From NCBI GenBank assembly GCA_034509925.1, contig CM067527.1:8560001-8624000 (forward strand): a DNA stretch of 64,000 nucleotides, read 5' to 3'. Position 1 is the first letter of the stretch, and every line of letters begins with the position of its first letter. The position numbers were made by a program, and so were the translations under genes. Shown piece after piece: positions 1 through 9,867 of this stretch. Origin of the DNA: Hirudinaria manillensis. Its lineage: Eukaryota > Annelida > Clitellata > Hirudinida > Hirudinidae. Below the pieces are notes generated by a model. It searched no databases and had not been told where the DNA came from. It saw only the letters and a program-made list of their open reading frames with translations.

Positions 1-1193
1 TTTGATTGTCGCAGTGGATGTTGATGTCCTCATTTCAATAACTTCAGGCCACTTCGAGAAGGCGTCCACCACGATCAGGAACATCACTTCTTCAATCGGG
101 CCGGCAAAGTCAATATGGATCCTCTCCCAAGCACAATCCGGTTTCGGCCATGGCATAAGTTCGTTCCTGACAGGCATCTTTGCAGCCAACTGACATGAAC
201 TGCAAAGTCTCATTCTGTCTTCGATGTCCCTATCAATTCCTTGCCAGTAAACATGCATTCGAGCCAGCATTTTCATTCTAGTTGTTCCTGGATGTCCTTC
301 GTGCAGCATCTTCAAAATTCGGCCTTGCAGGGCTGATGGAATAACGGCTCGTGTTCCCATGAAGAGTGCACCTTCATGGACTGACAAGTCTTTAGAACGG
401 CTGTGGAAGGCGTGCAGAGTCGATCCAGCCCGGAAACTAGGCCATCTACCCGTTCTTACACTTTCGACAACCAACTTTAGCTCGGAATCTTCCTCAGTCA
501 TCCTCTGAATATCCTCCTTTGTGACTGGCAAGTTTCGGATGACATCACTCTGAACTGCCTTGACATCCCTTTCGATCTTCGCAATGACGATGTCTTCATC
601 TTCTGGCAGCTTCTTTGTAGCGATGAGACGGGACGGCGCATCGGCTTGACCAAAGTGAGTGGATCGCCTATACTCGATGACAAAATCATACGCAAGCAAG
701 ACGAGTTCCCATCGTTGGAGCCGATTTGCTGAATGAGCTGATATACCAACCTTGGATCCGAAGATCGACAACAGTGGCTTATGATCAGTCAGCAACAGAA
801 AGCTTCTGTCGTATATGTAGCGATGAAATTTCCTTACCGCAAATACTAAGGCCAGAGCTTCTTTCTCGATCTGTCCGTAGTTCTTCTCTGCCTTGGTGAG
901 AGATCTACTGGCGTGTGCGATCGCCTTCTCCGTGCCGTTCGGGAAGCGATGAGAGATGACAGCTCCCACTCCATAGCCACACGCGTCCGCAGCAACGACA
1001 ATGTCCAGTCCAGGGTCGAAGTGCGTCAACAACAGATCAGACTGCAACACTACCTTGAGCTTGTCCAAAACTCTCTGGTGTTCAGCAGTCCACACGAATT
1101 TGTCTTGTCTTTCCAGATCGTCCAGGGGGCATCTCATTGAACGCATATCTGGCACAAAAGACGAGTAGTAGCTTATCATACCTAAGAACGATT

Positions 1194-2195
1194 TTAGCTG
1201 CTTTTGATCCTTAGGCGCTGGCATTCCGACAATTGCTTGTATTTTCTCGGGATCTGGTCGACGGCCATCTTTTGAAACCACGGGTCCCAAGAAGTTGATT
1301 TCAGGTTTTGCGAAAGAGCACTTCTACATTCTGACGCGGAAACCATAATTCTTTCAAACAAAGCCTGGATGTTGTTGTTGTGCTCTAGAATTGTTGATCC
1401 TGTCACAATGACATCATCCAGGTATGCAGCACAGCCATTAGGTCCTGTGATCATTCGATCCAAGGCTTCTTGGAAAATGCCAGGTGCGCATTTGACTCCG
1501 AAGGGTAAACGCTGGTACTGGAAAAGGCCCTTGTGTGTATTTATCGTCACCAGTTTCTTCGAGTTATCTTCGACTTCCATCTGCAAGTATGCATCTGCGA
1601 AGTCGATCTGGGTAAACCATGCGCCTTGGTTTAGACGAGCAAAGATTTCGTCGGATGTTGGCAGAGGGTGACGTTGCATCTCGAGTGCTTCGTTTAATCC
1701 TGTCTTGAAATCAGCACAGATACGGACTGATCCGTTCTTCTTGGCCACTACAACAATTGGGTCAGCCCAATTGCTATAGTCCACTTTCTTCAGGACTCCT
1801 TGTTGCACTAGACGCTCCAGCTCTGCGTTGATTGCTTCCTCCCGAGCGAACGGAATCTTCCTCTGTCGGCAAAAGGTCGGACGTACTCCCTGTCTAACAA
1901 TCAACTGTGCTTGAGTCTTGCATTTGCCCAACTCCTCTTCGAAAACATCCGGGAATCGTTCAGCCAAACCCTTGGCAAGTTGTATCCCTTCTTCTTCTGA
2001 CTTCTGCTCAATCTTGCAGCAGATGGCATTGAAGGCTTTCTGTAGAGGTGGCAGTTGGTTCATCCACTCGATGTCCAACAGTTGATCGACGCTTTCAGCC
2101 ACATAGCAGCGACCGTGGACTGAATATCCTCCGCAGGTGAATTCAACATCAAATTGGCCCAGGACCTCTATTGGCGTTCCATTTGCAGTTCCCAC
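1194..2195 (-). pseudogene. Gypsy pol fragment (protease tail and reverse transcriptase)
   Basis: This 333-residue open stretch of copy 1 aligns by eye with residues around 150-480 of the intact pol at 35164-38622. It contains the RT palm with YLDDVIV and the substrate-binding FADAYLQM region. Its start follows directly on a deletion that removed the zinc knuckle and D-S-G protease motif. After about residue 290 the frame leaves the homologous reading, so a frameshift or indel near 1320 destroys the connection region and RNase H. No function is expected. Confidence 0.8.
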
Positions 2196-2587
2196 TGCAT
2201 TGCGTGATCTCCTGCTTCAAACCGCCCCATCCACTTGGAAAGGGACGCCCCGGACTCAGGATCATAACTGGGTTGAGTTATCTGTCCCATGAGCTCCGGG
2301 GGTAGATCTGATTTTCTGTCTGTCGCTATGGCTTCTTTATACTGATGTTTCAGGGACTGGAGCAATTGCAACAATGCCTCTTCCCATCGACGATTCTCCT
2401 CGTCTCGGCGGAGATCTTTCTCACGACGGCGATTTTCTTCCTCCTCATGACGGCGAGTTTCTTCCTCGTGACGACGAATTTTCTCCTCCTCACGACGGCG
2501 AGTTTCTTCTTCGCGACGGCGATTTTCTTCCATGAACATCGTCATCATGGTCAAAAATTTATCCTCAATAGCCATCCTCGTCGCCAA
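2168..2587 (-). pseudogene. Gypsy gag-like fragment with RRREEE repeats
   Basis: The open stretch starts MATRMAIEDKFLTMMTMFM, matching the Gypsy-C gag start, followed by tandem Arg/Glu hexapeptides and the segment LPPELMGQITQ. It ends where the element deletion fuses it out of frame to pol. It probably encoded the coiled-coil N-terminus of Gag. No capsid homology region is left. Confidence 0.75.
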
Positions 2588-2589
2588 AT

Positions 2590-2744
2590 ATGTTATGACT
2601 CCAGAACATCAAGATCTAAACGGTTTATTAGAATCACCGCAACACGACACAGTACGATACAGACATGAGCGAAATTACAACGGAAAAGGAGCGTGCCTCA
2701 TCGCCAGAGGTACACAAACCAAAGATACATATAATCCTACAACA
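2590..2744 (-). repeat. 5' LTR of Gypsy copy 1
   Basis: On the minus strand this runs TGTTGTAGG to CATAACA and resembles the 175-bp LTRs at 34435 and 38632 and the 155-bp LTR at 49145. It includes the shared AATAAACCG block that serves as poly(A) signal. The next internal bases (2589-2580, read on minus) are TATTTGGCGACGAGG, which carries the TGG expected at the start of a primer-binding site. Its outer end at 2744 interrupts a Tigger-like sequence. Confidence 0.85.
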
Positions 2745-3125
2745 GTTATCCATCAGCTCAGTCTCAGGCTCTCTAAATCGTTGGCTGTCGCATCTCCTTT
2801 CGGCGGATCTCGTTGTCTAGCCGATCGCACGCTTGCGTCTCACCAGACTTGCCAATCCACCGCTCCGGCTGTCTTGAACGTGATGCCGTGGCGCTTCTTG
2901 AAATTGTCCGGCCAACCGTTACCTTGACATTTGCTAATCTTCACTCAAACTCTCATTTCTCACATAAAATCTCGACATTCACTCTCATTCCTATTTACAC
3001 TCCCAGTCAACTATGCCCATTCCACCAACAAAATTCCATGGAATGTTCCATCACTTTCCTTAATAATCCCTCACCAACAAGTCATGAGAAAGTATTAACC
3101 TGGTCAAATCTTAAAAATACAAATG
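2745..3125 (-). mobile_element. Tigger/pogo-like DNA transposon fragment
   Basis: Read on the minus strand, 3125-2940 matches 61690-61870 (GGAACATTCCATGGAAT and flanks). The part nearer 2750-2930 encodes a CENP-B/Tigger-type helix-turn-helix segment, FKKRHGITFKT. The left end is cut by the Gypsy LTR at 2744. No terminal inverted repeat is found on the right, so the fragment is truncated. It belongs to the same family as 52305-53237 and 61516-62417. Confidence 0.7.
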
Positions 3126-3429
3126 CCTAATCACGTCCCCCCACTGGAAATATGTCCTTAACTTCATGGGTTAGATAAACATTGTCAGGACCCTGGTGGC
3201 GTAGTAAATTGATTTTGTATTGCATTTTGTCGGGATTGAGCGTTTCTAAAAGAGTTCTCAAATCCGTACTTTACACATTAGATGCCACTTGGAATGTTCA
3301 AAGACAGAGCTGATTAATATTTATTCTACCATAATTTATTGTGATTGGACACTCTAATCACTTTTATTGTGGCTCTTCACTGGAACAACTTCCTTCAAAA
3401 CATTGCTCAAGCTATCACGTTAACACACG
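3126..3429. other. Gene-free spacer
   Basis: I see no credible coding exon, RNA gene or recognised repeat between the Tigger-like fragment and the LINE. Confidence 0.5.
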
Positions 3430-4035
3430 ATAAATTTCATGTTTCACCGATACTCACAACAATCTTCAATAGCTCCATCACCGCCGGCAAATTCCCCACT
3501 CCTTTCAAATCCTGCTATATCACTCCTCTTCTGAAAAAAACCAGCCTCGACCCCGAAGATGTCAGTTCCTACCGGCCTATCTCCAACCTCTCCGTCTTTT
3601 CAAAAATCCTAGAGCGCCTCGTGCTCCGCAAGGTCATGGCCCACCTGGACCACCATAGACTCCTCCCGGCGCACCAGTCAGCCTACCGTCAACATCACTC
3701 CACCGAAACCGCCGTTCTCCGCGTCTCCTCGGATCTCCTCCGCGCTGCGGGGGCCGGCGAAGTGTCACTGCTCGTCCTCCTCGACCTTTCGGCCGCCTTC
3801 GACACTGTTGATCACGACATACTCCTCCAACGACTCGAGAGATCTTTTGGCTTCTCGGACCGCGTCCTTGAGTGGTTCCGGTCCTACCTCGCTGATCGTT
3901 CCTTCTGCAGTGACGACCTCAGACCCAGCCGGCTTCCACTCCGCCCTGAAGACCTTCCTCTTCAGGGAAAGTCATCCTCATCCCCGTCAGTGGGCTTGAA
4001 GTCCACCGGACATACGCCACCCTAATGAACCGAAT
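3430..4035 (+). mobile_element. Internally deleted LINE (CR1/L2-like)
   Basis: The first part (to about 3905) encodes the N-terminal half of a non-LTR reverse transcriptase: SYRPISNLSVFSKILERLV, QSAYRQHHSTETA and SAAFDTVDHDILL. At about 3905 the reading jumps by one frame into a C-terminal tail ending SALKTFLFRE, then 3' UTR and an (ATT)n tail at 4034-4045. The central RT with the YADD-type catalytic box is missing, so the copy is internally deleted. GC content is clearly above its surroundings. Clade assignment is from motif style only. Confidence 0.8.
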
Positions 4036-4045
4036 TATTATTATT

Positions 4046-4298
4046 GTTATAACCCTAAAATTATGTGACCCAAAGAATTATTTAAAATTATATGGCGATA
4101 TAAAATTAGGGCTACTATACAGCGTCTTCTGTTAGGTCTGATTATGCAGCTCAGCAAATCGGGAAACAGGGCAAGAAAAGGGAGAATTAGGAGCTGCAAA
4201 GACTTAGGCATTAGGGCCTTGAATATCTTCCAAGCCATCCGAATACTTTCAATAAACCTGACCTACCATAATTAGTTTGAGGACCCCGGGTTATTACA
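4046..4298 (+). repeat. Candidate solo LTR of a Gypsy-like family
   Basis: The segment begins TGTTATAACC and ends TTATTACA, giving TG...CA termini. Its last 60 bp (TTTCAATAAACCTGACC, then CATAATTAGTTTGAGGACCCC) closely match 61242-61290, which follows degenerate LTR-element coding sequence. An AATAAA signal sits in the shared part. No clean target-site duplication is visible, so the boundaries are approximate. Confidence 0.5.
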
Positions 4299-5011
4299 TT
4301 AATATTATTTTGCAAAATAAAAGTGAAACCAGTGCTTCTACTTATGATTCACATGCTTCAAAGGCATGAAACTTAATCTCTGGGTAGTTTCAGTCTTTAC
4401 ATACAGACAGCATTTGTAGCAGCACCCAGTCCTTCAATTTTATTCATAAAAAGCTTCTATATTCCCGGGACATAAACTTATTGCAATCACTTTAGTTTGC
4501 TTCGACATTAATGCACATCTTTAGAATTTTTATTTGGCCATAGCTAACCCAAAACGGGTAGCTTTTTCCTTTCAGACATTTGCATCGCAATTCCATTGAC
4601 TTGAACCAGTTTGTATGTAAAGTTGTTCAAAAAAACTTCAACCAATCTAATAGATGACCTACAATTGCATAATCACCTGTCCATATCTTGTACTCAAATC
4701 TTCCCATACTATTATAATTACAATAGTCAATAAAACTACAACTTCTAATACAACTGCTGAGTTAATAACTCTCCAATAAAGCATTGTAATGCCACCAATA
4801 ATTCCCCAAAAGATGCCAAGACTTTATCTCTGTACATGACAAACCTGGCACCCTAAAATTTTAAAATATTAATATCTTGGCTTCTTTGATTCAAATACAC
4901 TCAATAGATTGGTCAGACATAGCTTAATGCAGTTTGTTCTCACAACCATCTCTAATTAACACACAAAAGAAACGATCATAAATCATTTTTATAACAAAGC
5001 ATACAATGAGT
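4299..5011. other. Gene-free AT-rich stretch
   Basis: No convincing exon or repeat is seen. It probably includes the 3' UTR of the minus-strand MRPS2 gene, but I found no unambiguous poly(A) signal. Confidence 0.4.
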
Positions 5012-5631
5012 TCAAAGCAATCCATTTCTGGCATTTTTTCCTTTCATTATGGCCTCACCAAACAAATTGGCAAGAAACCTAACAGATGTTGGGGAATCAT
5101 CATTTCCTGGAACTGGATAAGTAATTAGTCTTGGATCACAGTTTGAATCCACCAACCCAATGGATGGGATATTCAATTTTGCACACTCTGTAACAGCAAC
5201 ATGTTGTTCAAAAGCATCATCCAAAGTAGAAAAAAAGATGCACAAATCAGGTAGACGGGTCATTGCACCAAACTTAGCAGTAGAATCTGTAAACGTTCCA
5301 AGTCTCCATTTCCGACAATGTGAATATTCACCACAATCCAAAGCAACTTTTTCAACAAAAGAGATATTTTGTGGTATGCGTGTTAATAATAATATGACAC
5401 CTTGTCTGTAGGCTATGTGGGCAGTGAAATTTAAAGCATCACCTAAAAGTGCTGATGTCCGATTTAGATCAATAATGTCGACACCCAGTCGGTTACCAAA
5501 TAAAAATGGTCGCATTTGGGGGTTTCTCACGATGGATTTGTGCCCCAAATGAACTCTATGTTGAAAAAGTGTTTTCAGGTCAAATGAATTTCTGACTCCA
5601 AAATAATCAGTATGTTTTAGAATGTCAATAT
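5012..5631 (-). CDS. MRPS2: MRPS2 main exon (uS2 domain)
   Basis: This exon is 620 nt: two bases finishing a split Asp codon, 205 codons and the stop. It covers the whole uS2 fold from the DILKHTDYF start to the NARNGLL end. It is uninterrupted and there is no frame damage. Confidence 0.92.
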
Positions 5632-5877
5632 CTGAAATTCAATGCAAAGCGTCATTTAATTAACATAACGTGTATGGTAAGAAGCACTACGACTACCGTG
5701 ATTTTTTAAGGTGTCATTCTTGGCTATGTTGCAGATTGCAGAGTAGCTTCTCTTAAACCAGGGTACAAACTTGGCCATTTTCTGTGCTTGAAGATTAAAA
5801 AAAAGAAAAATTTACCAGCTAATCTTCGAAGCCGCTCACGCCACGATGTTACCTTTGCCGAGTCCACTGACCGCCAT
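5012..5877 (-). CDS. MRPS2: Mitochondrial ribosomal protein uS2m (MRPS2)
   Basis: uS2 proteins sit at the head-body junction of the small ribosomal subunit; the mitochondrial form is nuclear-encoded and imported. The main exon is 5631-5012, with acceptor TTTCAG before 5631 and stop TAA at 5014-5012. It shows the uS2 landmarks in order: HLGHK, DIIDL, ALNFTAHIAYR, DCGEY, LPDL, the AKLNIPSIGLVDSNCDP block and ITYPVPGNDDSP. These match metazoan MRPS2 rather than cytosolic RPSA. A short first exon (5877-5853, MAVSGLGK plus one base) with donor AAAG/GTAACA fits the splice phase and has a strong start context, giving about 214 residues. The import peptide would then be very short. A second in-phase donor at 5816/5815 would add an Arg-rich presequence-like stretch but has no ATG. 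Main exon sure; 5' exon uncertain. Confidence 0.9.
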
Positions 5878-8702
5878 GTCTAGGTCGAAAGTTAATTCTA
5901 TAATGCTTAAAGGAAAACAAACAGAGTAGTAAATAAATATTATAATTTTAACATTAAAAAAATTAAATTAAAAATTAATTTGTTTAGGTATGTTATATAA
6001 ATGTGATCGTTCACTGCAATTCTAGCAGTATTTTGTACACTGTATTGAGTGATTTATCACTAGTTATTTGAAATTTATATAATTATTTTTAATTAAGTGT
6101 CACATTTTCATTGGGTTTTTGAACTCGAAAATTATAAAATAACAGAAAAACCATAGTTTGAAATATTGGCTGCGAATGAGTGAACGGCTGAGAGTTAATG
6201 GTCTTTACTCTTGTACCATTCGTACAGGAACCGCTGTGAATTGAGACTCTCTCAGGTAACTCTCAGCCGAAATCTCGCACGTTAACCATACCTTGCCAAC
6301 CCAATACTGCCAATTTATGAAATTTTTATCAAGAAACAATTGTCACCATCTTCTTCCGATTTCCATATACTCTGTCTCGGGCATTTGCAAACTACCTTCC
6401 AAACATCCAATCCTTGATTGAAGGCAGTAGAAGTGCCTGAGTTATTTTTTGTTATACCTGAAACCCTAACCCTAACCCATACATAAAAAATTTAGTTAAC
6501 TTACTCAAGAAATTTCTAGAATTGGAGACCTTTCACTCACCAAACCTAACATCAAACAACTGAGATTGCCCAAAGGCTTTTCCGACACATTGAATTTCTA
6601 GTCATGTCTTAGTTAGCAATCGTTAGCAATTAGACATTGATTCACGATCCCCTAGTCGTATACTCCAGGTTGTGTCTAACATACTAACCCCAAAATCTGG
6701 AATATATGTCCTTAAGTAATTAAAGCTAACAATACAAATATACAATTTATACCAACTGGCTTCATACAGAAGTATCTTTCAGCTGTTCCTCACATCTCAT
6801 ATATGCTTTGTCATCATTCATGAGGAGATTGAGGCACTCAGGGATTTCAACATTGACTTGCTTAAAAATTCATCATTTTCTGCTCAGCATACTTATTGAC
6901 CTATAGCATAACATCCTTATTCTAATGGCTATCAAAATCTGAATTGATGCAATATATCAAGAATGAATGGAGATGCCACTTCATTACCAAAACATCTGTC
7001 AATTTACTTACCAAATGATGAATTGGGAGGCTAATGAAGTAGAGAATAAATTGGTAGAGACTGAGAAGGCAATGAGGAAGGAAACAGTAGAGATTGATGA
7101 GGTGGTAAGGATATAAAGGAATGAGATGAGTGGGAAATGGGGATGGAAGATTGAAATAGAATTATTTCTATGAAGATGGAAGTAGCTTATCTAAAACAAC
7201 AATCCATTCCTCTCCGAATGAATTCAAATAGCAATTTTAATCAAACTTAAAATTATGAATGTAATTTTTATGTAAGGAATATGCTAAATTTAAAATAGAC
7301 GTTCTTCCTCATTGTTTGAATCCAGCTATATTTTCTGTCTGTGAATATCATTGTTCAGATTAAAAATTAATGTTTTTACAAATCTAGTATTCACACTCTT
7401 TTCCCCCTTCTTCGTTCCTTTGTCTTTATCTCCTAGTCAACATTACATGGCATGTCCTCTGGCACCGACAACATCCCCTGAATAACAGGAATTTATACAA
7501 TTTCAAATTTTATTCAGTTTGTGCTCCCCCTTGAGACTGCTTTGCCGTTAACCATCTGCAGGATTGGTATGTTAGCAGCCGAGGCAAATCAACTGATACC
7601 AGGACATGGCTGGACCTACCTCCAGCTTTGTTGTCAGTAGCCCTCTACAGCAGGGGCTTGAGCCTGTGACTGCTACATAGGTACAAACTCTCCCTAACAC
7701 AATGCAGTGGATGCTCAATAAGTCTATGGATGATAATATCCCCAAAGCCAAGCCTTTGCTTAAATCAGATGGGGATCAACGAATCAGTAGTTGCTGAAAC
7801 TTTTCAAGTAAGAGGTCCAGACTAAAAGTCAGATTAAACCACTTCCAAAAAATAGTCCCAGACCAGCTCAGTGACAGTAGGCACGATTGGTTGGCCAAGA
7901 GAGGAGACAATAAGAGTAGCAAAATTGAATCACAAAGGCCATGCAGTTAACAGAGCAGGGTAAGTGGAAAATATGGGAAGATGTGATCTACTGGTAGCTT
8001 AACCTGACTTGGGAAAGATGTCCCTGCCTGCTCTTTCCAGCCTATGTGATAAGGTCATCACGTGACTAGTCGCCCTTCAAGGACAATTTGCAGAGATGCA
8101 GTATGATAGAAGATTCTAAGCGAGGGCTCCATCAAGACATTTACTTCCTGCACGAGGGCTTCCACAGACCAGGTGCTAATTGAAAGTGGCAAAGGCTGGA
8201 TGTGGTGCTGAGAACCCTTACCAACTTAGATGGTCGCCAAATTCTTCAGGCTTCAGGTAAAAAGACTGAGGAGCATTTCCAAGGGAAATGTCCAGAAGTT
8301 ACGAACTTCTTTGACAAAAGACCTGTATCTATCACAATGAGATTTAGGCATTACTCCCAGCAACAAATCCTGAACAAAGCTGACAAATTGAAAAAAATTC
8401 CCTTGGTCAGTTACCTTGAATCAAAAGTGTAAAATCTCTGACAAGACCACTACACCACACCAAAAGAGCCATTAACACAAATCCAATTACAAAATAAAAG
8501 CAATTTATACACACAACAGCAATTTTTCCAAGCAACCTATAATAAATATTTTGAAACAGTCAAGAGTTAATTATTCAATGATATTTAAATCGGCACAATG
8601 TGATTTCCCAAAAATAAAAATGGTTCAATTTAACATCATAAATTCTTAAACATGGTCACTAGATGGGTTTGTTTAACAAATCATCTGGAAATGAGGCATA
8701 GT
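5878..8702. other. Intergenic region between MRPS2 and SPEN
   Basis: AT-rich and without credible exons. It holds the inverted repeat at 6185-6269 and a two-unit CCCTAA run at about 6463-6475. It should also include the upstream region of MRPS2 and the 3' UTR of SPEN, both of which are minus-strand genes. The moderately GC-richer part at 7540-8430 looks like old repeat DNA, but I could not place it in a family. Confidence 0.5.
6185..6269. repeat. Perfect 13-bp inverted repeat
   Basis: CGGCTGAGAGTTA at 6185-6197 is the exact reverse complement of 6257-6269, with a 59-bp spacer. It lies about 300 bp upstream of the MRPS2 start in unassigned sequence. It could be a hairpin or the ends of a tiny element. 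Confidence 0.6.
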
Positions 8703-9867
8703 TCAGCATGTTGTTATTATGATGAGAAGATATCCTCCTTCAACCAAGTTTTGCACAACATCACTTGGGAGACGGCTGAGGTTGTTAACTGAGAAATCAC
8801 ATGGAGGGAATATGTGAACCACATAAGCTGTCTGCAACGAAATTCCTTCTAACATGATTCACTAATCATTAATTTGACTCATTGTAAAAATTATATTAAC
8901 ATATACAAATAAAGAAAACTACAAATAAAAAATATACATACAAATATACAATATACAAATATATATGAAACCATACTATCCACAATAATAAATATTATCC
9001 ACTCCAAGTATATCTAGAAAAGTTGAAGTCACCTGAGTAGAATTTGGTTGCAAGATATTGACAATTCCAGCAGCCTGCTTTTGTTGAAGATAATGGATAA
9101 AGAATGTTTGTAGATTGTGGCTCTGAGTCATTATTTCCACTGGATCCCTCCCACAGGGTACAGCGAGCAACATTGAAAAGTCAGATTCATTCTGTGTATT
9201 AGGGATTGTTATAGTTAATGTACATATATCACACTTCTAAAAACATCTAATTTTAGCATTTATTTTCAATCTAAATATAAATCTTATTATCAACAAACCA
9301 CTTATTGTGGTGTTTATTATATGGTGGTAATTGTTATACAGGCTTACTGTGTTACATAACCAGATAGACAGTTATGCTCAATTTAGCTATGCTAATTCGT
9401 TAATAACACACATTGCAATTGTTTTGCACACGAGCAACATGCAACTATTCCTCACATCTTTAAATTCTAGGCCATCCTTAGAACTAATGAGTGTAATAAG
9501 CTGAATAATGTTTTGCAACCAAATTTGTGCATTTGTTCAAATATATTTGTTAAAACAGAACTTTATCATTTGCCCCAAACAGTTAAAGCGATACAATTAT
9601 ATGTTAAAAGCATTCCTAAGGATATTGTCATTGGTCCAATACATCTTTGTCTTTCATTAAAAATAAAATAATTTCTCATACCATTCTCTTAGTAACTTGT
9701 TCCAATTGGGTGGGCTCTAATCTCATTCTTTGTGCAATCCTCAGTGGTGCAACATTATCTGGAAGTGATGCCTGAACAAGATTTTTGCTGCCACAAACAT
9801 AATGCATCTGGACATGAGCACTATCATTTTTCAAGGCTAACAAACCTTGCCAAACTACAGGCAGTTT
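8703..9867 (-). CDS. SPEN: SPEN exons 15-17 (SPOC domain)
   Basis: The SPOC (Spen paralogue and orthologue C-terminal) domain binds phospho-peptides of corepressors such as SMRT/NCoR. Exon 15 (9867-9682) reads LPVVWQGLLALKND and LRIAQRMRLEPTQLEQV. Exon 16 (9191-9033) reads MLLAVPCGRD and YLQQKQAAGIVNI. Exon 17 (8831-8703) reads AYVVHIFPPCDFS and ends LLIIITTC before TGA. The QRMRLE stretch includes basic residues of the family peptide-binding patch. The domain is complete and makes the orthology call firm. Confidence 0.95.

Larger units (their letters stand above)
1..2589 (-). mobile_element. Truncated Ty3/Gypsy retrotransposon, copy 1 (runs off the left edge)
   Basis: Read on the minus strand this is the same family as the near-complete element at 34435-38806. 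From right to left it encodes an Arg/Glu-rich gag start (2587-2168), then jumps straight into the protease/RT part of pol (2195-1194), then RNase H and integrase in broken frames (about 1190-1). Visible motifs are RT YLDDVIV and FADAYLQM. The gag-to-pol junction near 2190 lacks the zinc knuckle and protease active site seen in the other copy, so there is a large internal deletion. A second lesion near 1320 breaks the pol frame. The 3' end and its LTR lie outside the window. This is a dead copy; family assignment is secure. Confidence 0.9.

Noticed and set aside
4047..4238. 63-residue minus-strand hydrophobic open frame
   Set aside because: It lies entirely in the candidate solo LTR and runs against its orientation.
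6463..6475. CCCTAACCCTAACCC, a telomere-like run
   Set aside because: Only about two units; too short to indicate a telomere or an informative interstitial array.
8202..8432. 76-residue open stretch as a small gene
   Set aside because: No splice context, no recognisable domain, and the flanks look like old repeat DNA.
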